A stretch of DNA of 64,000 bases. It comes from Lujinxingia vulgaris (lineage in GTDB: Bacteria; Myxococcota_A; Bradymonadia; Bradymonadales; Bradymonadaceae). The notes beneath the pieces are model-generated. The model saw nothing but the letters and a program-made list of their open reading frames with translations. It did no database searches and had not been told where the DNA came from. Positions within the stretch are counted from its first letter, which is position 1; each line of letters starts with the position of its first letter. The DNA is taken from assembly GCF_007997005.1 (NCBI RefSeq), contig NZ_VOSL01000036.1, forward strand, positions 62,001 through 126,000, read 5' to 3'. This document shows positions 58,576 to 64,000 of this stretch, one piece after another. The position numbers were made by a program, and so were the translations under genes.

Positions 58576-60024
58576 TCATTCTGGCGAGGGCGACGCGTCC
58601 CGGGGGGCCAGCGTCTGGCGGGCGCCAAAATCGTCTTCGATGTGAAGCAGGCGCACCTGCCCGTTTTCAGCCACCTCCCAGCGGGAGCGGTGGAAGTGGC
58701 GCCCGCGCACATAGCGCCCCTCAAGCTCGTGGAAGTCAAAGGCCTCCTCGTGCATGCGCTGTTTGACGGCCTCGATCTCCACGATCACCGGCCCGGTGTT
58801 GGCGAGCTCCTCCTCCTCCCAGCTCAGCCCCAGCTCAAGCGATTCGCCGGGCATCAGCCGGTTGTCGCTCTTGAGCTTGATCTCGGGCCACCACTCAAAG
58901 ATGGCGCCGATGCGCACCGCGTTACGGCTCAGCTCCTCGCCATCGGGGGTGGTGACCCGGGCGCTGACGTCGACGTGGCGCTCCGGATCGCCGGTGGGAA
59001 AACGGTGGCCGGCCTTATCGTTGAGCACCACCACCCGGGCATCGGCGCAGCCGTCGCCGGCGCAGTCGTCGGCGGGGCCTTCCAGGTAAATCGAAGCGCC
59101 GGAGCCGAAGATCTCGCGCAGCGGCGCGATCTCCGCCTCATATTCGGGCTTTTTGGGGATGAGCGATCCGCCAAACCAGTGATGGCGGGTCTTGCGCACG
59201 GGCACATCGAAGCCCCGGGCGATGGGCCGCTCGGTCTGGGGCATGTGGCAGTCCTGGCAGTGCTGGCCCTTCTCGGCGAACTCCGACTGGGACCACTCGG
59301 CGCCGGTGGTGAAGAAACAGCCTAAGTTCTGCTCGGGGAAGAGCGCCTCGGCCTGGTGGCAGCGCACGCAGTTCTCCTCGTCGAGCAGGTGATCGCCTTT
59401 TGCGACCGGATGGGGCGCGGCCTCGGAGTCACCCCGGGGGCCGAGCACCACGCCATCCTGCACATGGCAGGTGGCGCAGGTGATGGCGTCGAGCTGCAAT
59501 TCGGCATCAAAGACGGGGTTGTCGACGTAGATCGGTTTGGCGATGTCGCCGTCTTCCAGGCCCACGACGAGTTTTTCGAGCTGGTTGACCAGCGGGGTGT
59601 GGCAGTTGACGCACATCCAGCTCACGTCGTGGCGCTCGGCGCCGGGCTCGGCGTGGTCGCCGCGGGACTTGGCGAGCTCCTCCATGAACTGGGCATCATC
59701 GAGCCAGGCGCGGCGGTGGGTGGAGAGCTGCCACTCGGCATAGATCTCGGCGTGGCAGGCCCCGCAGGTCTCCGCGCGCAGATCGGGGAGCCCCTCGGGC
59801 ACGGGGGTGTAGGGGTGGGGGCGCTCATAGAGGGGGCGGCTTGTGTAAAAGGCCTCGGCGGCGGCCAGGGCCTCCTCGGCGGAGAGGTCTTCGAGCCGCT
59901 CGGGGGCGACAGCCGGAGCGCCGGGGGCGGGCATCGGCTCAATATTGAGCGCAGCGACCACCACAAAGACGATCACGGCCAGCGCGATCAAAAGGGGCTT
60001 TGCGCCCGGACGACGTGCAGACAT
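58576..60024 (-). CDS. Pentahaem cytochrome c
   Basis: Periplasmic or membrane-tethered cytochrome of 482 residues. It has one N-terminal membrane anchor (about 9-27, LLIALAVIVFVVVAAL) and five C-x-x-C-H haem sites: CGACH (87-91), CVNCH (138-142), CATCH (183-187), CVRCH (219-223) and CQDCH (256-260). Several further His could be axial ligands. The C-terminal 200 residues carry no haem and form a beta-rich domain. The spread and the spacing are like the cytochrome c554/multihaem family. It would carry electrons outside the inner membrane; the reductase or oxidase it serves is not visible. Confidence 0.92.
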   Translation of the reverse strand: MSARRPGAKPLLIALAVIVFVVVAALNIEPMPAPGAPAVAPERLEDLSAEEALAAAEAFYTSRPLYERPHPYTPVPEGLPDLRAETCGACHAEIYAEWQLSTHRRAWLDDAQFMEELAKSRGDHAEPGAERHDVSWMCVNCHTPLVNQLEKLVVGLEDGDIAKPIYVDNPVFDAELQLDAITCATCHVQDGVVLGPRGDSEAAPHPVAKGDHLLDEENCVRCHQAEALFPEQNLGCFFTTGAEWSQSEFAEKGQHCQDCHMPQTERPIARGFDVPVRKTRHHWFGGSLIPKKPEYEAEIAPLREIFGSGASIYLEGPADDCAGDGCADARVVVLNDKAGHRFPTGDPERHVDVSARVTTPDGEELSRNAVRIGAIFEWWPEIKLKSDNRLMPGESLELGLSWEEEELANTGPVIVEIEAVKQRMHEEAFDFHELEGRYVRGRHFHRSRWEVAENGQVRLLHIEDDFGARQTLAPRDASPSPE

Positions 60025-60122
60025 CAGCGGCTCAGTGCGGCAACTTCAAAAGCTCGCCACGGACGAGGCGGGCGAAGGAGGTGGGGCGAAAAAAAACGGA
60101 GCGCTACCAGGGGCGCAATGCG

Positions 60123-60149
60123 CGCTGAGCGAGGTGTCCTCGCTCAGCG
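60123..60149 (-). terminator. Perfect 12-bp hairpin at the rapZ end
   Basis: CGCTGAGCGAGG (60123-60134), 3-base loop TGT, CCTCGCTCAGCG (60138-60149). It includes the rapZ stop codon (60144-60146) and has no T tract. Confidence 0.6.
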
Positions 60150-61055
60150 TGACTTGCGTTCTAGATCGCGGTGGCGGGTCGAAACATTCCAGCCCCGGTT
60201 GGAGAGCCGGCGTGTGATCGTCTCGGCGATCGCCACCGAGCGGTGCTGTCCGCCGGTGCATCCGATGCCGATGGTCAGGTAACTCTTACCCTCGCGCTCA
60301 TAGAGAGGCAGCGTAAACTCCGCCATCTGCTGAAACAGGCCCAGGAAGGTCACCGCCTCACTCAACCCCAGCACATACTGCTGCACGTCGGTATCCAGCC
60401 CGGTTTTGGGGCGCAGCTCTTCGACAAAGTAGGGGTTGGGCAGAAAGCGCAGGTCAAAGACCAGATCGCACTCGATGGGGAGCCCGTACTTAAAGCCAAA
60501 ACTCAGCACGGAGATCGAGAAGGGCGGGGGCGCATCATCGCTGAAGCGCTCCTGAATCAGCGCCTTGAGCGTGTGCACGGTCTGCGTGGAGGTGTCGACG
60601 ACCACGTCGGCGCGCGCGCGGATATCGTCGAGAAACTCTCGCTCCAGGCGGATGCCCTCGGGCACGGTGCGCGCCTCGCTGACCGGGTGGCGCCGGCGCG
60701 TCTCGCTGAAGCGGCGCACCAGCACGTCATCGGTGGCCTCTAAAAAGACCACCTGCACGTCGATCCCCTCGTCGCGAAGCTGCTTGAGCGTGGCGTTGGC
60801 CTGATCCAGGTGCACGTGGTCGCGGGTGTCGACCACAAAGGCCAGCCGCCGCCACTCCTGACGCGAGGGTCCGCTCTGCGCCAGCTCCAGCACCTTGGGT
60901 AGGAGCGGCACCGGCAGGTTATCGATGCAGAAGTACCCCAGGTCTTCCAGAGCGCGGATCGCGGTGGATTTGCCCGAGCCGCTCAGCCCGGTCACGATCA
61001 CCACGCGCGGCGCTCCGGCGCCCGGATCACTGCGTTCGTCGAGCTCCTCGGACAT
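60144..61055 (-). CDS. rapZ: RapZ/YvcJ nucleotide-binding RNase adapter
   Basis: P-loop protein of 303 residues. Walker A is GLSGSGKST (23-31) and the N-terminal kinase-like domain continues with CIDNLPVPLLP and FVVDTRDH. The C-terminal domain contains FGFKYGLPIECDLVFDLRFLPNPYFV and the conserved IGIGCTGGQHRSVAIAE. In enterobacteria it guides a small RNA to RNase E and controls GlmS; in other groups the partner is unknown. Its stop lies in a strong hairpin. It is followed upstream on the same strand by a PP2C phosphatase, with a 29-base gap, so both may be co-transcribed. Confidence 0.93.
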   Translation of the reverse strand: MSEELDERSDPGAGAPRVVIVTGLSGSGKSTAIRALEDLGYFCIDNLPVPLLPKVLELAQSGPSRQEWRRLAFVVDTRDHVHLDQANATLKQLRDEGIDVQVVFLEATDDVLVRRFSETRRRHPVSEARTVPEGIRLEREFLDDIRARADVVVDTSTQTVHTLKALIQERFSDDAPPPFSISVLSFGFKYGLPIECDLVFDLRFLPNPYFVEELRPKTGLDTDVQQYVLGLSEAVTFLGLFQQMAEFTLPLYEREGKSYLTIGIGCTGGQHRSVAIAETITRRLSNRGWNVSTRHRDLERKSR

Positions 61056-61084
61056 GGCCCAATCCTTTGGGATGTAAGGGGGGG

Positions 61085-61861
61085 TTATTCTTTGAGAACT
61101 TCCACCATCACACAGGTGGTGTTGTCGGTGCCGCCGTTGTTGTTGGCCGCCTCGATGAGCTTATCGATGCAGACCTCCAGGTTGTCGCGGTTATCCAGCA
61201 TGATCTGACGGATGGTCTTGTCGTTGATCATGCCGTTGAGCCCGTCGCTGCACAAAAGGTAGAGATCCTTGTGCTGAGGCTCTTCATGGCAGACATCGAC
61301 CTGGACGGTCTCTTTCATGCCCAACGCCCGCACGATGACGTTTTTATGCGGGAAGTTCTCGATCTCTTCTTCGGTGAGATCTTTCATCTTGATGTAGTCA
61401 TTGAGCAGCGAGTGGTCTTCGGTGACCTGGGAGAGCTCCTCGCCACGCAGCCGGTAGACGCGGCTGTCGCCGACGTGGCCCACGTAGATGGTCTCCCCGC
61501 AGATGCACAGCGCCACGACGGTGGTGCCCATGCCGTGATGCTTGCTCGGGTCGTTTTTGGCCGTCTCGAAGATGCGCAGGTTAGCGAGCTTGATGCTCGC
61601 GCCCAGGCGGTTCTCTTCGTAGGTGCGCCCCTTCTCCATCTTATAAGGCCAGGTCAGATCTTCATCTTTGCTGGTCTCCATGAAGAACTCGGCGATGGTG
61701 TCGACGGCCAGCTGTGAGGCGACCTCGCCACTGGCGTGTCCTCCCATGCCGTCGGCGACGATGTAGAGGTTCTCCTCAGGCACAAGACGAAGGTTGTCTT
61801 CGTTGTGGCCCCGCTTCATCCCGACGTGGGTGTTTCCAGCGTATCGCAGTTTGATCGGCAC
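61085..61861 (-). CDS. PP2C-family Ser/Thr phosphatase
   Basis: Metal-dependent phosphatase of 258 residues. Metal-binding motifs are VGMKRGHNEDN (about 13-23), VADGMGGHASGE (about 36-46), VGHVGDSRVYR, LLCSDGLNGM and the final GGTDNTTCVMV. All Asp ligands are present. The start chosen is the GTG at 61861, eight bases after GGGG, which gives a family-like N-terminus (PIKLRYAGNTHVG); the open frame extends another 70 codons upstream of arginine-rich, non-conserved sequence. It dephosphorylates Ser/Thr proteins. No partner Ser/Thr kinase is encoded in the window. Confidence 0.93.
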   Translation of the reverse strand: MPIKLRYAGNTHVGMKRGHNEDNLRLVPEENLYIVADGMGGHASGEVASQLAVDTIAEFFMETSKDEDLTWPYKMEKGRTYEENRLGASIKLANLRIFETAKNDPSKHHGMGTTVVALCICGETIYVGHVGDSRVYRLRGEELSQVTEDHSLLNDYIKMKDLTEEEIENFPHKNVIVRALGMKETVQVDVCHEEPQHKDLYLLCSDGLNGMINDKTIRQIMLDNRDNLEVCIDKLIEAANNNGGTDNTTCVMVEVLKE

Positions 61862-62258
61862 GGTCTTGACCCCGTTTGACGGCAGCGCGCGGTGGGTTGA
61901 ATCCCTGGAAGATTCCGGCGCGTGGCGCAGTGATTCATGACGTCTTCTGGCAGGTGCCGCTCCCGGCTGGAGCGGTCGACGATGGGCGGAGTCGGGGCGC
62001 TTTAAGGGGCCGGCTCTGTGTCGCCGGCAAAATGGGCAGGAGGTGCGCGCCACCAAGCGCCGCCGCATCATCATGGATCGGCGTTACAATACTTCGAGGG
62101 GGGCCATCGGGCAAGGACGATGCAGGAGCTCGCCGCCGGGCCGGTGGGCGTTTCGAAAGTGTCACCGCCCCGGGCCGCGACGCGCTTGAAGCGCGCGCTT
62201 TGAGAGCGGTACAAGGAGGAGGTCATCCGAAGATCAAAAGCGAAGCCCGGGAGTTGGT
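61862..62258. other. 397-base divergent gap
   Basis: Lies between the PP2C start and the glycosyltransferase start. A TACAAT (62082-62087 region) is a possible -10 box, but no good -35 is paired with it. GGGAG before the ATG at 62259 is a good ribosome site. Open frames here are arginine-rich and unlikely to be genes. No repeat or RNA recognised. Confidence 0.45.
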
Positions 62259-63374
62259 ATGAAGATTCTTTATGGCGTGGTCGGCGAGGGCATGGGGCAC
62301 GCGATGCGCAGCGGCGTGGTGTTGAGCTGGCTGCTGGAGCAGGGCCACCAGGTGCAGGTTGTCGCCTCCGGGCGCGCCCACGACTACCTTAAGGCGCGCG
62401 TGCCCGAGGTCGACCAGATCTGGGGGTTGACCATGGCCATGGAGAACAACGAGGTGCGTCGGATGGCCACCGCCGTCGACAACCTGCGCGGCGCGATGGA
62501 GGGCTGGCCGGCCAACGTGCGCCGCTACTTTGAGATGGCTGCGAAGTTTGAGCCCGATCTTGTGATCAGCGACTTCGAGAGCTGGAGCTGGCTCTTTGCC
62601 AAAGTGCACCGCATCCCGCTGATCTGCATCGACAACATTCAGCTCATCAACCGCTGCTGGCACGAAGAGCATATCATCGGTGACGAGATGAACGCGTTTC
62701 TGCTGGCCAAATCCATCGTGAAGGCCAAATGCCCGCGCGCGGCGCATTATGTGATCACGACCTTTGTGGAGCCGAAGGTCCGCAAAAAGCGCACCTCGCT
62801 GGTGCCGCCGATCTTACGCCCGGAGCTCCTCAACGCGCAGGCCTCCGATGGCGAGCACCTGCTCGTCTACCAGACCTCCCCGAGCTTTTCGGATCTTCCA
62901 CGGATGCTCGCCGGGCTCACGCGTCCGGTCTACATCTACGGCCTTCGCCGCGACATCAACGAGGATCAGCGCCACGGCAACCTGGTCTTTCGACCCTTCA
63001 GCGAGACGCAGTTTGTCGAAGATCTGGCCAGCTGCGCCGGGGTGATTGGCTCGGCCGGCTTTACGCTGATGGGCGAGGCGCTGCATCTTCGCAAGCCCTA
63101 CCTGGCCACGCCGGTGGGCGGGCAGTTTGAGCAGCTGCTCAACGCGCGTTACCTCAAAGATCTGGGTTACGGCACCTACACCCGCCGGATGGGACCGACG
63201 GATCTTGTGGACTTTGTCGATGATCTGCCTCGCTACCGCGAGGCGTTGCAGGGCTACGAGCCGCGCGATAACAGCGCGCTCTTCGCCAGGCTCGAGGAGC
63301 TCTTCGATCAGGCAGAAGCCGGGCTCTTGCGCTCGCGGCGGGTGCGTTGGCTGGGGTGGGAAGCGCCGCAATGA
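62259..63374 (+). CDS. MJ1255/VC2487-type glycosyltransferase
   Basis: GT-B-fold glycosyltransferase of 371 residues. The N-terminus (MKILYGVVGEGMGHAMRSGVVLSWLLEQGHQV) is the signature of the MJ1255/VC2487 family. A second domain (about 190-370) holds the nucleotide-sugar site: LLVYQTSPSFSDL, CAGVIGSAGFTLMGEALHLRKPYLATPVGGQFEQLLNARYL (the G-G-x-x-x-x-N loop). It probably transfers a sugar in the cell interior, but no acceptor is known for the family. GGGAG lies before the ATG. It is convergent with the WD40-like gene, with a short hairpin between. Confidence 0.88.
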   Translation: MKILYGVVGEGMGHAMRSGVVLSWLLEQGHQVQVVASGRAHDYLKARVPEVDQIWGLTMAMENNEVRRMATAVDNLRGAMEGWPANVRRYFEMAAKFEPDLVISDFESWSWLFAKVHRIPLICIDNIQLINRCWHEEHIIGDEMNAFLLAKSIVKAKCPRAAHYVITTFVEPKVRKKRTSLVPPILRPELLNAQASDGEHLLVYQTSPSFSDLPRMLAGLTRPVYIYGLRRDINEDQRHGNLVFRPFSETQFVEDLASCAGVIGSAGFTLMGEALHLRKPYLATPVGGQFEQLLNARYLKDLGYGTYTRRMGPTDLVDFVDDLPRYREALQGYEPRDNSALFARLEELFDQAEAGLLRSRRVRWLGWEAPQ

Positions 63375-63393
63375 GGTGAAAAACGGGCGGTAG

Positions 63394-63411
63394 CCCTGGC
63401 GACTCAGGGCG
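63394..63411. terminator. Short hairpin in a convergent junction
   Basis: GCCCTG (63394-63399), 6-base loop, CAGGGC (63406-63411), without a T tract. It lies at the ends of the glycosyltransferase and WD40-like genes. Confidence 0.35.
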
Positions 63412-64000
63412 CGGCAGCACCGGCGCTGATCTGCTCAAAGCAGAGCGTCTGAATCTGACGATCCACCGCGCAGATGGCCGTCGGCGTGCTGCCGTCGGCA
63501 AAGAGCAGGGCGAGCACATCGAGGTGGCGCGTGGGCAGGCTCATCAGCTTGTGCCCGGTGGGGATCTGAAAGAGCGCCAGGGTGTGGTTGGCCAGGGCCG
63601 CGGCCAGCAGGTAGTTGTCTGGCGAGAGGGCCATGGCGATGACCGGCGCTTCGGTGCGGAACTGGGCGGTGGGCTGGCGTGGCGAGCCCAGCGAGATGAC
63701 CTCCACGCTGTTGTCGCGGCGGCTGATCGCGGCGGTGTCGCCACCGGCGCCCAGCGTCACACAGCGCACGGCCTCTCCGTTGCGGATGCGCGTCCACTCG
63801 CTGGCGCTGGAGCGGCCGGGCTGGTGGACGTAGACGCGCCCGGAGGTCGACCCGGCGATCACGCTCCTGGTGCCCGGGCTCACCGCGATAGACGCAATAG
63901 AGGCGCGACGCACATCCTGAAAGAGGGTGCGCGTTTGCGCTTTGTCGAGGGAGGTGCGCGAGATCGAGCCGTCGCGGTGCCCGGCGTAGATCGCGTCATC
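63404..64000 (-). CDS. WD40-like beta-propeller protein (5' end outside window)
   Basis: C-terminal 198 codons of a larger protein; the frame is open to base 64000. It shows repeating blades of the WD40/PQQ kind: AIYAGHRDGSISRTSLDKAQTRTLFQDV, IASIAVSPGTRSVIAGSTSGRVYVHQ, CVTLGAGGDTAAISRRDNSVEVISLG, VIAMALSPDNYLLAAALANHTLALFQI. Four to five blades are visible, so the whole is probably a seven-bladed propeller with further domains upstream. No catalytic motif. The GTG at 63913 is internal to the conserved pattern and is not the start. Function unknown; such domains bind proteins. Confidence 0.7.
   Translation of the reverse strand, partial: DDAIYAGHRDGSISRTSLDKAQTRTLFQDVRRASIASIAVSPGTRSVIAGSTSGRVYVHQPGRSSASEWTRIRNGEAVRCVTLGAGGDTAAISRRDNSVEVISLGSPRQPTAQFRTEAPVIAMALSPDNYLLAAALANHTLALFQIPTGHKLMSLPTRHLDVLALLFADGSTPTAICAVDRQIQTLCFEQISAGAAAP

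Noticed and set aside
61862-62258. N-terminal extension of the PP2C gene and a plus-strand frame in the same gap
   Set aside because: Both are Arg/Ala-rich without conservation, and the GTG at 61861 gives a family-like start with a ribosome site.

Overview
The window is GC-rich, densely coded bacterial chromosome, with genes on both strands and short gaps. No rRNA, tRNA, CRISPR array, transposase or prophage gene was recognised. The gene mix points to a delta-proteobacterial/Myxococcota-type organism, possibly the Bradymonadales: an AgmX/PglI-type C-terminal domain, a myxobacterial-style PilZ protein, PAS/HisKA kinases, a tricorn protease, a large oligoendopeptidase F, many lipoproteins and multihaem cytochromes. 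Acidic stretches in exported and cytoplasmic proteins suggest a marine or salt-adapted lifestyle. This placement is inference; there is no marker gene to confirm it. Both ends cut a gene: a GH57 branching enzyme at the left and a WD40-like protein at the right.

1-11.6 kb holds housekeeping and envelope genes: GH57 glucan branching enzyme, DoxX, a START-domain secreted protein, a sphingosine-1-phosphate-lyase-like PLP enzyme, a lipoprotein/outer-membrane barrel pair, a TraB-family membrane protein, an M19-like amidohydrolase with a basic tail, and an alpha/beta hydrolase. 11.6-16.2 kb looks like a small accessory island. It contains an AgmX-type protein, an AbrB antitoxin with a frameshifted Doc toxin, a deaminase, a C-terminal gene remnant and dusB, and its gaps carry six copies of an unfamiliar G-rich intergenic repeat plus a 96-bp hexamer array.

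16-25 kb carries a hybrid histidine kinase and a plus-strand run that includes a very large lipoprotein joining a metalloprotease-like domain, a beta-propeller and a probable beta-barrel, then pepF, a Cys-rich lipoprotein and a DUF2914 protein. 25-38 kb has a NUDIX hydrolase, recD2, an acidic secreted protein built of three homologous domains, a three-gene operon (membrane protein, cytochrome c lipoprotein, SIS-like protein), a tricorn protease with an acidic insert, a second START protein and mobA. 38-41 kb is the glyoxylate shunt (aceB-aceA). 41.7-45.1 kb is a coupled operon of nucleotidyltransferase, CDP-alcohol phosphatidyltransferase and a C45-family homologue lacking its cysteine.

45-64 kb contains PilZ and J-domain proteins, an M50-like membrane peptidase, a His-rich P-type metal ATPase, a coupled Fe-S/FAD oxidase operon (AGPS-like, GlcE-like, GlcF-like) with a lipid kinase, an RlmI-type methyltransferase, a 43-bp minisatellite, a degenerate histidine kinase, a pentahaem cytochrome, rapZ, a PP2C phosphatase, an MJ1255-type glycosyltransferase and the cut WD40-like gene. 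Several gene ends carry strong GC hairpins without a T tract.
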